From assembly GCA_024281675.1 (NCBI GenBank), contig JAMXAG010000004.1, forward strand, positions 62,001 to 126,000: a stretch of 64,000 nt of DNA. The letters are read 5' to 3'. The stretch comes from Nitrosomonas sp. GTDB taxonomy: Bacteria > Pseudomonadota > Gammaproteobacteria > Burkholderiales > Nitrosomonadaceae. The position numbers and the translations under genes are program-made. Positions 37,957 to 46,969 of the stretch are shown here, one piece after another. Position 1 is the first letter of the stretch, and every line of letters starts with the position of its first letter. The notes below the pieces were generated by a model. The model did not search any database. It had not been told where the DNA came from and saw only the letters and a list, made by a program, of their open reading frames with translations.

Positions 37957-38424
37957 ATGAATCTTATTTCTCAACTACTCCCTCCAACCAATGTCATTGT
38001 TGATTTAGATGTTGCCAGCAAAAAAAGGGTATTTGAACAAGCCGGATTATTATTCGAAAATACGAAACAAATTGCACGCAGCCAGGTTTTTGAAAGCTTA
38101 TTTGCCCGTGAAAAACTTGGCTCCACCGGTTTAGGACAAGGTGTAGCCATCCCGCATGGTCGTATTAAAGGATTACGTGAGGCTGTGGCAGCATTGGTAA
38201 CCTTAAAAGAACCAATTCCATTTGATGCCCCTGATGGTCAACCTGTCAATATTGCTTGTATTCTGCTCGTCCCAGAAAAAGCCACCGACCAGCATTTGCA
38301 AATCCTCAGTGAATTGGCACAAATGTTTAGTGATAAGCAATTTCGCGACAATCTTTTACGTCATAAAGATGGCGCTGCAATTCACCAAATGATTGCTAAC
38401 TGGAAACCGAATGTCACAAATTAG
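37957..38424 (+). CDS. ptsN: Nitrogen PTS enzyme IIA (PtsN)
   Basis: EIIA-Ntr is a phospho-relay protein that regulates potassium and nitrogen responses. The phosphorylated histidine is His67 in GQGVAIPHGRIKG. The 155-residue length is typical. It overlaps the start of hprK by 14 bases, linking it to the kinase gene. Confidence 0.95.
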   Translation: MNLISQLLPPTNVIVDLDVASKKRVFEQAGLLFENTKQIARSQVFESLFAREKLGSTGLGQGVAIPHGRIKGLREAVAALVTLKEPIPFDAPDGQPVNIACILLVPEKATDQHLQILSELAQMFSDKQFRDNLLRHKDGAAIHQMIANWKPNVTN

Positions 38425-39364
38425 CATCGCACAGTTATTTGAAGACAAGAGGGAAAAACTCAAGCTCAGTTGGGTTTCAGGTTCCGAGGGAAGCAATAAA
38501 TTACTGACAGACGATTCTGTCTTAAATACTGACAAAGAAGCCATTGGTTACTTGAACTTCATTCAACCCGATTGGATTCAAGTATTAAATAGCGACGGAA
38601 TCAATTATTTAAATCGGCTCGATACTCATACATTAGAAAAAAAAACCAACCAATTGATACAAAGTAATATGGTTTGTATCATTATTGCGGATAATGCGGA
38701 AGCACCCAAATCCATTCTTGCGTTATCCAATGACGCCAACATCCCTTTACTCAGCTCACCCTATCCTAGCTCTGAGATCATCTGGATAATCCGCGCCTAT
38801 CTCAGCAGTGTGCTCGCACCCTCTTGTATTTTGCATGGCGTGCTGTTGGATGTATTAGGTATGGGCGTGTTGATCACGGGCGAAAGCGGTGTTGGTAAAA
38901 GTGAGTTGGCACTTGAGCTTATTAGCCGCGGACATGGCTTGGTTGCAGACGACATCGTGGAGTTGCGCCGCATTGCGCCTGAAACCCTTGAAGGGCGTTG
39001 CCCTCCAATGTTGAGAGATTATCTGGAAGTTCGTGGATTAGGCATATTAAATATCCGTACCATCTTTGGCGAAACTGCGGTAAGACGCCGCAAAAATATG
39101 AAATTGATTGTCCATTTGCAAAACGGTACCTTTGGAGATCAAGCAGCGCCAGAGCGCCTACCGTTGAGCAATCTCAATCAAAACATCATGAACGTTGATA
39201 TCCGCAAAGTGATCATTCCCGTTGCAGCAGGTCGCAATCTAGCGGTTCTGGTGGAAGCTGCGGTACGGAATTACGTGTTACAGTTGCGCGGTATCGATAG
39301 CACCAAAGATTTCATCGAACGGCAAGAACGTGAAATGGATAACTTCACAGAAACAAAAACATGA
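38411..39364 (+). CDS. hprK: HPr kinase/phosphorylase
   Basis: HprK phosphorylates and dephosphorylates HPr or its Ntr homologue on serine. The P-loop is GESGVGKS at 157-164. It is followed by the family signature HGLVADDIVELRR, and VRGLGILNIRTIFGETAVR is also conserved. The start at ATG 38411 (MSQISIAQLF) fits homologues better than the in-frame upstream TTG at 38393. The 317-residue length is normal. Confidence 0.96.
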   Translation: MSQISIAQLFEDKREKLKLSWVSGSEGSNKLLTDDSVLNTDKEAIGYLNFIQPDWIQVLNSDGINYLNRLDTHTLEKKTNQLIQSNMVCIIIADNAEAPKSILALSNDANIPLLSSPYPSSEIIWIIRAYLSSVLAPSCILHGVLLDVLGMGVLITGESGVGKSELALELISRGHGLVADDIVELRRIAPETLEGRCPPMLRDYLEVRGLGILNIRTIFGETAVRRRKNMKLIVHLQNGTFGDQAAPERLPLSNLNQNIMNVDIRKVIIPVAAGRNLAVLVEAAVRNYVLQLRGIDSTKDFIERQEREMDNFTETKT

Positions 39365-39445
39365 ATACCAGGATAACTCCACTACATCAGCTATACGCTA
39401 CATTTCGCAAAATTTGAATGTCATTGATCCAATGAGGTTCTTCAC

Positions 39446-40060
39446 ATGCCTGATCAAAAAACCATCACACTCGCATTTACCGGCGCATCCGGAATGCCCT
39501 ATGGAATCCGCCTGCTAGAGCAATTATTGGCACATCAACAACGCGTTTATTTACTCTACTCGCAAGTCGCCCAAATAGTCGCGCGGCAAGAAATGGATTT
39601 GACACTGCCTTCCAGTCCCAAAGAAGCCGAATCCTACTTCAATCAACGCTATCAACTCCCTGATGGTCAGTTGCGAGTATACGGTCGTGAAGAATGGTTT
39701 GCGCCTGTCGCTTCGGGCTCGAACCCTGCTGACGCAATGGTCATTTGTCCTTGCACGATGGGCACATTGGCTGCAATTGCTGCCGGGCTGAATCAAAAAC
39801 TCATCGAACGCGCGGCCGATGTCATGCTAAAAGAAAACCGCCCATTAATTTTGGTTCCCAGAGAAATGCCTTTTTCGACTATTCACCTGGAAAATATGCT
39901 GAAATTGGCACGCAGTGGCGTAACCATCATGCCCGCCAATCCGGGTTTTTATCAGCACCCCAAAACTATTGAAGATATGGTTGATTTTGTCGTGGCCCGC
40001 ATCCTGGATCATTTAAAAATCAGCCACTCCCTCATTCCACGTTGGGGTGAAAAAAATTAA
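39446..40060 (+). CDS. ubiX: Flavin prenyltransferase UbiX
   Basis: UbiX makes prenylated FMN, the cofactor of the UbiD decarboxylase in ubiquinone synthesis. The N-terminal FMN-binding motif is LAFTGASGMPYGIRLLEQLL. The middle has SGSNPADAMVICPCTMGTLAAIAAG and the C-terminus LVPREMPFSTIHLENMLKLARSG, all family signatures. It follows hprK by 82 bases with a GAGG ribosome-binding site. UbiD is not in the window. Confidence 0.95.
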   Translation: MPDQKTITLAFTGASGMPYGIRLLEQLLAHQQRVYLLYSQVAQIVARQEMDLTLPSSPKEAESYFNQRYQLPDGQLRVYGREEWFAPVASGSNPADAMVICPCTMGTLAAIAAGLNQKLIERAADVMLKENRPLILVPREMPFSTIHLENMLKLARSGVTIMPANPGFYQHPKTIEDMVDFVVARILDHLKISHSLIPRWGEKN

Positions 40061-40159
40061 ATTCGGATTTTCCATTTGGGTCGCTAGAAATGCTTAGTTT
40101 TTGGTGAACCAAACAACCAATCTATGCGAGCTTGATCAAGTCGTTTCGGTTGCGTTAGT

Positions 40160-40187
40160 GTCGTAATTGTTTACGTAAACCTACGAC
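40160..40187. promoter_or_regulatory. Long palindrome downstream of ubiX
   Basis: GTCGTA and TACGAC flank the perfect palindrome GTTTACGTAAAC (with 3- and 1-base spacers). It lies 100 bases after the ubiX stop, before a convergent gene. It may be a protein-binding site or fold into a hairpin; no T-run follows. Confidence 0.4.
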
Positions 40188-40323
40188 AAGATCATAGGAA
40201 ATCACAAGTTCAATTTAAAAAAAGAATGTTTCAGTACTTCACCGTTGACACAATACTTATAACATCATGAACTCATCTCATCTTATTAACCCATGAAAAT
40301 CTAGCATCTTCAATAATTGACAC

Positions 40324-40791
40324 TTACATGCTTAAAACTTTAATACATTGGTACATACCGATACAAAAAGCAACCAACGAGCTAATTAACAGCAAAAAAA
40401 TAATAGCCCTTCCGATACCATTAAAACCATATCCTTGAAAATCCTCTACATTCAGCTTATTCAAGAAAAAATCATTTACTTGATTGGCAATATGTACAGT
40501 AGCTTGGCTTGCAACACTCATTAAGGGAAAATATACCAGAGCCGCCAATATTGCCCCGATAAAATACATAGTTAATGGAAAAACGAGATCTGAAAAATAA
40601 GGTAAATTTTTACCGGCATTGGCACCAATAAAAGAAACAAGCAATACAATTCCCGTGCCATTACCCAAAACAAGAAGGCGAAAGAATTGTTGGGTATATT
40701 GCTGTTCTTCTTGAGATTTTATACTCAAGGCATTTAAAAAAAGACTACGGAATGCTTCTTGTTGCTCTTTTGACATTTCTTTGTATTTCAT
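40324..40791 (-). CDS. Small inner-membrane protein of unknown function
   Basis: The 155-residue product has a charged N-terminus (SKEQQEAFRSLFLNALSIKSQEEQQ) and about three membrane helices (LLVLGNGTGIVLLVSFIGA, FPLTMYFIGAILAALVYF, AIIFLLLISSLVAFCIGMY). I do not recognise the family. It stands alone, with gaps of 263 and 195 bases on either side. Its start has no obvious ribosome-binding site. Confidence 0.6.
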   Translation of the reverse strand: MKYKEMSKEQQEAFRSLFLNALSIKSQEEQQYTQQFFRLLVLGNGTGIVLLVSFIGANAGKNLPYFSDLVFPLTMYFIGAILAALVYFPLMSVASQATVHIANQVNDFFLNKLNVEDFQGYGFNGIGRAIIFLLLISSLVAFCIGMYQCIKVLSM

Positions 40792-40986
40792 ATACTCGAT
40801 ACTAAATCTTTAAAATTGTCAGAATTATTCAAGTAATGCCTACGTTTATTCTTCATCCTCTATACAACCCCCTATCATTTCTCTAAAGACTCTTGATGAA
40901 TTTACTTTTCTGACATGTTTAATTTTTTACATTTTAATAACAAGTTTCTTACAAACATAGGATTTTATAGAATCCCTTAAATACAA

Positions 40987-41583
40987 CTAATCTCCCCTAT
41001 TAATCAGGTTGTCATTACAACAAAAAGTACCCGCTTCCGTCACGACATATTGCATGGGTATGTCGTGTGGCTGCGGATGGATATTTTCCAATCGTTGCAA
41101 TTCAAACGCAATGCCGATGGTCAAAGGCAGAGAATCATAAGTAGCGAGCGTACAGTCAAAATAACCACTGCCATAACCCAAGCGATAGCCACGCGCATCA
41201 AACCCCACCATAGGAATCAACAATGCATTGGGCAACACTTGCCGGGAATCTACGGGCACTGCGATCCCATACAACCCGGTTTTCATCGCCATATCAGGTG
41301 TCCACTCACGGAAACACAACGCTTCATTGCGTCGAATCACTTCTGGAAGTGCCAAGGTAGCCCCTTCATTCAACAAGCATTGCGCCATGGAACGCGGATC
41401 ATACTCACCGCGAAATGGCCAATAAATTCCCACAACCATCTTTTGCAACTGTGGAAATTCTTGTTTGAGGAAATCAGTAATATTCTGGCTCCATTGCTGG
41501 TGTACTTCCGATGGAATTGTTTCACGTGCGGCAATCAGTTGTTTGCGTTTCTCTTTACGCCAGCTCGGCCAATCGGTATTCAT
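40987..41583 (-). CDS. 5-formyltetrahydrofolate cyclo-ligase
   Basis: The enzyme converts 5-formyl-THF to 5,10-methenyl-THF with ATP, recycling folate. The conserved GYRLGYGSGYFDCTLA (ATP/folate motif) and the N-terminal KRKQLIAARETIP are seen. The 198-residue length is typical. It lies 3 bases downstream of mutY on the same strand, so the two are co-transcribed. No SsrS (6S RNA) signature was recognised next to it, though that pairing is common. Confidence 0.93.
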   Translation of the reverse strand: MNTDWPSWRKEKRKQLIAARETIPSEVHQQWSQNITDFLKQEFPQLQKMVVGIYWPFRGEYDPRSMAQCLLNEGATLALPEVIRRNEALCFREWTPDMAMKTGLYGIAVPVDSRQVLPNALLIPMVGFDARGYRLGYGSGYFDCTLATYDSLPLTIGIAFELQRLENIHPQPHDIPMQYVVTEAGTFCCNDNLINRGD

Positions 41584-41586
41584 CGT

Positions 41587-42660
41587 TTATACAGAAATAG
41601 TCAGATTATTCGATGATGAGAAGGTGCGTTGCAATAACTTTCTAACCGGAGCGGGAATGCCGCGTTCGAGAGCTTCGGAAGGATGTATCCAGATCGAATC
41701 GTCAGACAAAGCCGGTTTTTCTGATTGAGTGGTCAGCAATTTTGGATAAATACGCAATTTAAAGTGAGTGAACTGATGGTTCAAAAGAGGCAATTCGTAC
41801 AATGTATCGACCTGAATACGCCATTGGTCGGAGCAATATGCCGAAACATCTATTCCAGTACCGACTTCGGGTGGACACCATAATCCGCCCCAGATACCGG
41901 GAGCTGGTTTTTTTTGCAGAAATAACTTCCGATCTCGCAATAAAAATAAAAAAACAGCTTCCTTTTGCGGTAGTGATTTTCGCGGTTTTGGTGTAGGTAA
42001 CTGATCAATACGATGTTCGATTGCAGCAATGCAATGACGATTTAACGGACAGATTTCGCATGCTGGCGCACTTCGACTGCAAACCGTTGCACCTAAGTCC
42101 ATTAATGCCTGCGTATAGGCTCCAATCCGGCCATTTTGGTAATCATGGGGCAAAGCTTCTTCCGCTTTCTCCCAAAGTATTTTTTGCACTTTGGGCTCAC
42201 CTGGAAAACCATCAATGCCAAAATAACGCGCAAACACGCGTTTGACATTGCCATCCAAAATTGCTTCACGTTGTCCAAACGAAAAAACTACGATTGCCGC
42301 AGCGGTGGAACGCCCGATCCCAGGCAATTGCTCCAGCGCACATCGATCAGCAGGAAAACAGCGTTGATGATTTGATACGATTGCACGTGCCGACGCATGC
42401 AAATTGCGCGCACGCGAATAATAACCCAGACCGCTCCATAGCGCCAAAACAGCTTCTAATGGTGCATCCGCCAAGCTAGCAACGGTAGGGAAAATCTGCA
42501 TAAAACGCTGATAATAAGGAATAACCGTATTGACCTGCGTTTGCTGCAACATGATCTCGGATACCCAGATTGCATACGGATCACGGTTTCTTTGCCAAGG
42601 CAAATCGTGGCGTCCATACTTGCGGTGCCAATCTATCAATAATGAAGCGATGGCTATCAT
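41587..42660 (-). CDS. mutY: A/G-specific adenine glycosylase
   Basis: MutY removes adenine mispaired with 8-oxoguanine. The catalytic Glu35 is in WVSEIMLQQTQV. The helix-hairpin-helix LPGIGRSTAAAIVVFSFG leads to catalytic Asp136 in ILDGNVKRV. The [4Fe-4S] cysteines are 194, 201, 204 and 210 in the spacing C-X6-C-X2-C-X5-C. A C-terminal NUDIX-like domain (KEAVFLFLLRDRKLFLQKKP) recognises 8-oxoG. All parts are intact. Confidence 0.97.
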   Translation of the reverse strand: MIAIASLLIDWHRKYGRHDLPWQRNRDPYAIWVSEIMLQQTQVNTVIPYYQRFMQIFPTVASLADAPLEAVLALWSGLGYYSRARNLHASARAIVSNHQRCFPADRCALEQLPGIGRSTAAAIVVFSFGQREAILDGNVKRVFARYFGIDGFPGEPKVQKILWEKAEEALPHDYQNGRIGAYTQALMDLGATVCSRSAPACEICPLNRHCIAAIEHRIDQLPTPKPRKSLPQKEAVFLFLLRDRKLFLQKKPAPGIWGGLWCPPEVGTGIDVSAYCSDQWRIQVDTLYELPLLNHQFTHFKLRIYPKLLTTQSEKPALSDDSIWIHPSEALERGIPAPVRKLLQRTFSSSNNLTISV

Positions 42661-42684
42661 CAGTTTTTATAACCAAAAAGCATC

Positions 42685-42945
42685 TTAACCAAAAACAACT
42701 TCCTTAAATCGGGCATTGGGCGTTAATACTTCCATTTTGACTAACTCAGTCAAATCAATGTGCTGCTTATCATCACCATTCTGGTCAATGACCAGGCATT
42801 CACGCTTTTCAGGCGAATTCACAATATCCATCGCCTTGCCTTCTACGATTTGCTGATTCTTGAGTGTCAGTTTTAAGCGATAGCCATACATACAAGCCAC
42901 TTCAACGAAATCATGCAGCTCGCATGAAATTACCTCCATATTCAT
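42685..42945 (-). CDS. rof: Rof-family Rho-binding antiterminator
   Basis: The 86-residue protein resembles Rof/YaeO, which binds Rho and blocks termination: ISCELHDFVEVACMYGYRLKLTLKNQ is the typical opening, followed by VEGKAMDIVNSPEKRECLVI. The frame is open from 43038, but the ATG at 42945 has a strong ribosome-binding site (GGAGAGG) and the family length, so it is chosen. It lies 24 bases upstream of mutY. Assignment rests on the pattern of this short family. Confidence 0.72.
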   Translation of the reverse strand: MNMEVISCELHDFVEVACMYGYRLKLTLKNQQIVEGKAMDIVNSPEKRECLVIDQNGDDKQHIDLTELVKMEVLTPNARFKEVVFG

Positions 42946-43099
42946 CGTAATATCCTCTCCAACCTGTAAAAATCGTACTATACAGGATTCTTTGCAATGT
43001 TCGATCAGCGTTACAATTGCGTTTCTCAGGATAAGCATGGTAAATTTTTCGTTTTGCCATCACGCATTAGTAACAAAAATAGCAGCAATAACACGGCTT

Positions 43100-43213
43100 T
43101 TAACAGCCCATTGAAAAACGTTTTCGAGGAAAGCGATGAAAACAAAAACAGGCGAAAAACGTAGTTTATGCATCATAAAGAGCATTATGATCCTGTTTTT
43201 AACGACCTGTTAA
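43100..43213. repeat. MITE-like interspersed repeat with TTAACAG ends
   Basis: The ends are TTAACAG at 43100 and CTGTTAA at 43213. The arms (43100-43119 and 43194-43213) match over most of 20 bases, reading TTAACAG..C.TT.AAAAAC on each strand. The inside lacks a coding frame. From memory the sequence resembles a repeat scattered through Nitrosomonas and related genomes, possibly a non-autonomous transposon. Confidence 0.55.
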
Positions 43214-43281
43214 TCTCAGCATGACTGCGCTATAGTCAAAGCTGATATTCTGTCATCCATTAAGCACACAAAGGAAAACTC

Positions 43282-44262
43282 ATGGCAAATTGGTTTAAAG
43301 ATAACGCATTTTCAATTGGACGAACTCCATTGGTACGCTTGAACCGTGTTACCGATGGCGCTCCTGCATTGGTATTAGCGAAAATCGAAGGACGCAACCC
43401 GGCTTATTCGGTTAAATGCCGGATTGGCGCGGCAATGATTGATGATGCTGAACATAAAGGGTTGCTCGGCAAAGATAAGGAAATTGTTGAGCCAACCAGC
43501 GGTAATACCGGCATTGCATTGGCTTTTGTTGCAGCGGCGCGGGGCATTCCTCTGACTTTGACAATGCCGGAAACCATGAGCTTAGAGCGGCGTAAATTGC
43601 TTATAGCACTGGGTGCAAAACTGGCCTTGACCGAAGGAGCAAAAGGCATGAATGGCGCAATCGCCAGAGCGCAGGAAATTGTTGATTCCGATCCGGGTCG
43701 TTATGTTTTGTTGCAACAATTCAAAAATCCTGCCAACCCAGCGATTCATGAAAAAACCACTGGTCCGGAAATTTGGGAAGATACCGACGGTGCAGTTGAT
43801 ATTTTTGTCGCAGGTGTCGGAACCGGTGGTACGATAACCGGTGTCTCACGGTATATCAAAAAAATCCGCGGCAAAAACATTGTTTCGGTAGCCGTCGAAC
43901 CATCGGCTAGCCCGGTAATTACACAAAAACGCGCCGGTGAAACACTGACACCAAGCCCGCATAAAATCCAAGGGATTGGCGCTGGCTTCGTGCCGGATAA
44001 TTTGGATTTATCATTGATCGATACCGTCGAACAAGTCACGAATGAAGAAGCCATTCAATACGCACGCCGACTGGCCAAAGAAGAAGGCATACTGGCTGGT
44101 ATTTCCTGCGGTGCCGCCGTAGCGGCCGCTGTACGCCACGCCAAACATCCTGAGAACGCGGGCAAAACCATCGTGGTCATCCTGCCGGATTCTGCAGAAC
44201 GATATTTAAGCAGCATTCTGTTTGAAGGCATGTTTGACGAGCAAGGCATGGCATCACTGTGA
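43282..44262 (+). CDS. cysM: Cysteine synthase B
   Basis: CysM joins sulfide or thiosulfate to O-acetylserine with PLP. The PLP lysine is Lys45 in [34 protein letters not shown] and [15 protein letters not shown] are the substrate and phosphate loops, and [11 protein letters not shown] binds the ring. The 326 residues are a bit longer than E. coli CysM. It overlaps the next gene, serine acetyltransferase, by four bases, so substrate supply and use are coupled. A ribosome-binding site AAAGGAAA precedes the ATG. Confidence 0.95.
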   Translation: MANWFKDNAFSIGRTPLVRLNRVTDGAPALVLAKIEGRNPAYSVKCRIGAAMIDDAEHKGLLGKDKEIVEPTSGNTGIALAFVAAARGIPLTLTMPETMSLERRKLLIALGAKLALTEGAKGMNGAIARAQEIVDSDPGRYVLLQQFKNPANPAIHEKTTGPEIWEDTDGAVDIFVAGVGTGGTITGVSRYIKKIRGKNIVSVAVEPSASPVITQKRAGETLTPSPHKIQGIGAGFVPDNLDLSLIDTVEQVTNEEAIQYARRLAKEEGILAGISCGAAVAAAVRHAKHPENAGKTIVVILPDSAERYLSSILFEGMFDEQGMASL

Positions 44263-45209
44263 GCACTACCAAAAGAACACGTGACATTCTAGTGCGCAAT
44301 ACATATCTGAATGTGGATGAAATCGTTGCCGAATTGCGCAGCATTCGCGTAACGGATTTAGAACGCCGCAATCGCCATACCGCACCGCCACGGTTACCGT
44401 CACGTCGTATTCTAGCTAGCGTCACCGAAGGCTTATGTGCCGCGTTGTTTCCTAACCGCTTGGGATCTTCCGAGTTGGCTGATGAAGGGATCGATCATTA
44501 TGTTGGGCATACCTTGAACCGGACATTACGTGAACTGATGGTACAAATCCAACACGAACTTCACTATAACTCCGGTTTGGAAATCCTTAACAACGAAGAT
44601 CGCGAGCAATCAGCGATCATCACGCAAGCATTCGCCAAACAGCTTCCGCAAATACGTAGATTGGTTGATAGTGATATCAAAGCAGCGTATGAGGGCGATC
44701 CCGCCGCACGTAACATCGATGAGGTCTTGGTATGTTATCCGGGTATTATGGCAACCATGCATTACCGTCTCGGACATGTGCTCTATCAGCTTGGTGTTCC
44801 GCTGATCGCTCGCATGATCTCGGAAATCGCGCACTCAGAAACGGGTATTGAGATCCACCCAGGCGCACAAATCGGCGGCAGTTTTTTTATCGATCACGGC
44901 ACTGGCGTCGTCATAGGGGAAACCGCCGTCATCGGTAACAACGTGCGGCTCTATCAAGCCGTTACACTCGGCGCAAAACGCTTTCCAGTCGATGAAAATG
45001 GCGCTCTGGTCAAAGGCAATTTACGTCACCCGATTGTGGAGGACGATGTGGTGGTTTATGCCGGCGCAACGATTCTAGGAAGAATCACCATAGGACGTGG
45101 ATCCACCATTGGCGGCAATGTGTGGCTAACCCGCTCAGTCCCACCCGGAAGTAACGTTTCACAAGCACAGATGCGAAATGAAGTATTTGAAAATGGAGGC
45201 GGAATCTAA
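44259..45209 (+). CDS. cysE: Serine O-acetyltransferase
   Basis: The enzyme makes O-acetylserine from serine and acetyl-CoA, the precursor of cysteine. The C-terminal left-handed beta-helix is clear: [40 protein letters not shown] and [20 protein letters not shown]. The N-terminal 150-residue helical region is typical of the long (EpsC-like) type. It starts with GTG at 44259 inside the end of cysM. The last residues ([17 protein letters not shown]) differ from the Ile-ended tail of E. coli CysE but do end in Ile, the residue that binds cysteine synthase. Confidence 0.93.
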   Translation: MSTTKRTRDILVRNTYLNVDEIVAELRSIRVTDLERRNRHTAPPRLPSRRILASVTEGLCAALFPNRLGSSELADEGIDHYVGHTLNRTLRELMVQIQHELHYNSGLEILNNEDREQSAIITQAFAKQLPQIRRLVDSDIKAAYEGDPAARNIDEVLVCYPGIMATMHYRLGHVLYQLGVPLIARMISEIAHSETGIEIHPGAQIGGSFFIDHGTGVVIGETAVIGNNVRLYQAVTLGAKRFPVDENGALVKGNLRHPIVEDDVVVYAGATILGRITIGRGSTIGGNVWLTRSVPPGSNVSQAQMRNEVFENGGGI

Positions 45210-45620
45210 ATGACAACAGAAAAAATCATGTTAACTTTGGCGGACGCCAAAAAAATCGCTCAGGCTGCCGAACAAGAAGCGCTAGCGAATCAATGGCCGG
45301 TTGTCATTGCCATCTTGGACGATGGCGGGCACTTGCTCTATTTGCAGCGCTTAGACAACACCCAGTTTGGCAGCATACAAGTCGCGATCGAAAAAGCACG
45401 GGCAGCGATTGCCTTTCGCCGCCCTACCAAAGTCTTGGAAGACAATATTAACCAAGGCCACCTGCGCTATTTGAATTTACCGGGAGCCCTACCGATTGAA
45501 GGCGGACTTCCGATCGTCATCAACGGCCAATTTGTCGGCGCAATCGGTGTCAGCGGTGTGCGGTCTAATCAGGATGCACAAATCGCCCAAGCGGGGATTA
45601 CTGCATTTATCCAAGATTAA
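45210..45620 (+). CDS. HbpS/GlcG-family heme-binding protein
   Basis: The 136-residue product matches the DUF336/GlcG-HbpS family: LTLADAKKIAQAAEQEA, VIAILDDGGHLLYLQRLD, IEKARAAIAFRRPT, EGGLPIVINGQFVGAIGVSG. Members bind heme or cobalamin-like cofactors, or accompany glycolate genes; no signal peptide is seen. Its start directly abuts the cysE stop, so it is translated with the cysteine genes, an unusual partner whose meaning is not obvious. Confidence 0.85.
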   Translation: MTTEKIMLTLADAKKIAQAAEQEALANQWPVVIAILDDGGHLLYLQRLDNTQFGSIQVAIEKARAAIAFRRPTKVLEDNINQGHLRYLNLPGALPIEGGLPIVINGQFVGAIGVSGVRSNQDAQIAQAGITAFIQD

Positions 45621-46004
45621 ATATTGAGAATAACAGGCCAAATAAACGCTCAGTATTTATTACCAGCATAATTCACACGAGATACTATCAAATCTATTCG
45701 CTGCTTAAACCAATAGGCTTCGACTTCTTAAACATACCTCAATGGATTAAATTAAAAATTCAATACGACACTTACTCTTTTACTAAGCATTGACATTTAT
45801 TAGCGTTACTGTGAGACTACAAACTCTAGTGCTCTCGGATATAGCTGAGACTCTGGTATGGGAGATTCAAACATTGTTTGTCGCAGGATTGATCTGACCG
45901 TAGCATTTTTCTTCTCAAGTTAGAAGGGAACTCCCAGGTTAATAAATCCTCTGTATTCAAACCGCGTAACGAGTAATTACTCGTCAAAATAAAGGAAGCA
46001 GAAA
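45621..46004. other. Intergenic region upstream of the small helical exported protein
   Basis: These 384 bases contain no credible gene. They hold a small hairpin near 45836-45853 (TCTCGG/GCTGAGA), and a 16-base palindrome at 45969-45984 (separate entry). Promoters for the next gene are presumably here. Confidence 0.5.
45969..45984. promoter_or_regulatory. Perfect 16-base palindrome before a small exported-protein gene
   Basis: ACGAGTAATTACTCGT is perfectly symmetric and lies 20 bases before the ATG at 46005, just ahead of the AAAGGAAG ribosome-binding site. It may be an operator or an RNA hairpin controlling translation. Confidence 0.5.
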
Positions 46005-46265
46005 ATGAGATTATATTCATTAATCATTCTAGCAATATCACTTTCAATCGTTGATGTATCTGCAAGCGAAACAATATCAGAGAAAGCTGAAGCAACTGCT
46101 AAAGATATCAAAAGAGACGCCAACGAAGCGGTAAATCGTGTCAAAGAAGCTGCCTGCACAGGAAGTGATGCAGAATGTGCAAAACAAAAAATTGAGCACC
46201 GATTAGAAGAAACAAAAGATGCAGTTAAAGATAAATCTTCAGAAGCAATCAATAAAATTGATTAA
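46005..46265 (+). CDS. Small exported helical protein
   Basis: The 86-residue product has a signal peptide (LYSLIILAISLSIVDVSA) and a mature part of about 66 residues, highly charged and helical (ISEKAEATAKDIKRDANEAVNRVKEA). Two cysteines (CTGSDAEC) may form a disulfide in the middle. The repeated Lys/Glu/Ala pattern is like LEA- or YtxH-type stress proteins, but no family is certain. A ribosome-binding site AAAGGAAG precedes the ATG, and a strong terminator follows. Confidence 0.65.
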   Translation: MRLYSLIILAISLSIVDVSASETISEKAEATAKDIKRDANEAVNRVKEAACTGSDAECAKQKIEHRLEETKDAVKDKSSEAINKID

Positions 46266-46294
46266 TTTGAAATAAATTTGTTTTAAGTACCCTA

Positions 46295-46329
46295 TGCGAT
46301 TCCCTGTGGCAAAACCACAGGAAATCGCA
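46295..46329. terminator. Strong bidirectional terminator
   Basis: A 15-base stem with one mismatch (TGCGATTCCCTGTGG / CCACAGGAAATCGCA) and a CAAAA loop stands between two convergent genes. Confidence 0.75.
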
Positions 46330-46337
46330 GGTTAACT

Positions 46338-46835
46338 TTATGAGGTCAATTTATCATCATCATTTTGCACCAAATAAATCAACACGACGTTAAGAATCAC
46401 TACAAGACGGAAAGCTGCATCCTGCCCATTTGCCGTTTGTGATTGCCACATCAAAAACCATTCACCGCCAATCGTCATAAATCCGCCAAACCAGAGCAAT
46501 ATTCCTAGTGTCAAACCAATAATTGCCGCGCCTTTGGATTGATTGAAAGCACGCGCATCATGGCGTTGTTTATACAGCCAGAAACCACCGATCCAACAGT
46601 ACACCGCGATCACAAATTCGATGGCGATAATAACTACGTAAACCGCATGGTGCATAAACGATGCATCTATCGCACGCCAACGTCCCTGGCTATCCGGGAA
46701 AATCGTATCCATCATTAACACCTGCCGAATCAATGTGAAATTTGAACCGTAATCCATCACATTGTTAAAAACAACAAGCGAAGCGAATAAAGCGACAGCC
46801 CAGATCAGCATGACTTTTGACAATCTTGTTAGCAT
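46338..46835 (-). CDS. DUF2165 small membrane protein
   Basis: The 165-residue product has four predicted membrane helices (LIWAVALFASLVVFNNV, VYVVIIAIEFVIAVYCW, GLTLGILLWFGGFMTIGG, LVVILNVVLIYLV) and matches DUF2165: FTLIRQVLMMDTIFPDS, W-R-AI and GGEWFLMWQS motifs. Its function is not known. It starts 134 bases from the Tim44-like gene with a hairpin between them, so it is probably transcribed separately. Confidence 0.8.
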   Translation of the reverse strand: MLTRLSKVMLIWAVALFASLVVFNNVMDYGSNFTLIRQVLMMDTIFPDSQGRWRAIDASFMHHAVYVVIIAIEFVIAVYCWIGGFWLYKQRHDARAFNQSKGAAIIGLTLGILLWFGGFMTIGGEWFLMWQSQTANGQDAAFRLVVILNVVLIYLVQNDDDKLTS

Positions 46836-46873
46836 GTCATCTGAACCAAGATATTGTTAAGGCCGAAAATTGA

Positions 46874-46924
46874 AAATCCGGAAACCGCTTCCTTAAAAAA
46901 ACAGGAATTGCAACTTCCGGATTT
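46874..46924 (-). terminator. Hairpin after the Tim44-like gene
   Basis: AAATCCGGAA and TTCCGGATTT form a perfect 10-base stem with a 31-base loop. On the minus strand it is followed by T-rich sequence, 46 bases after the stop at 46970. Confidence 0.5.
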
Positions 46925-46969
46925 GGGAATGAAAGTCAAAAAAACAATCGACCTTCAGCAAAGGTTATA

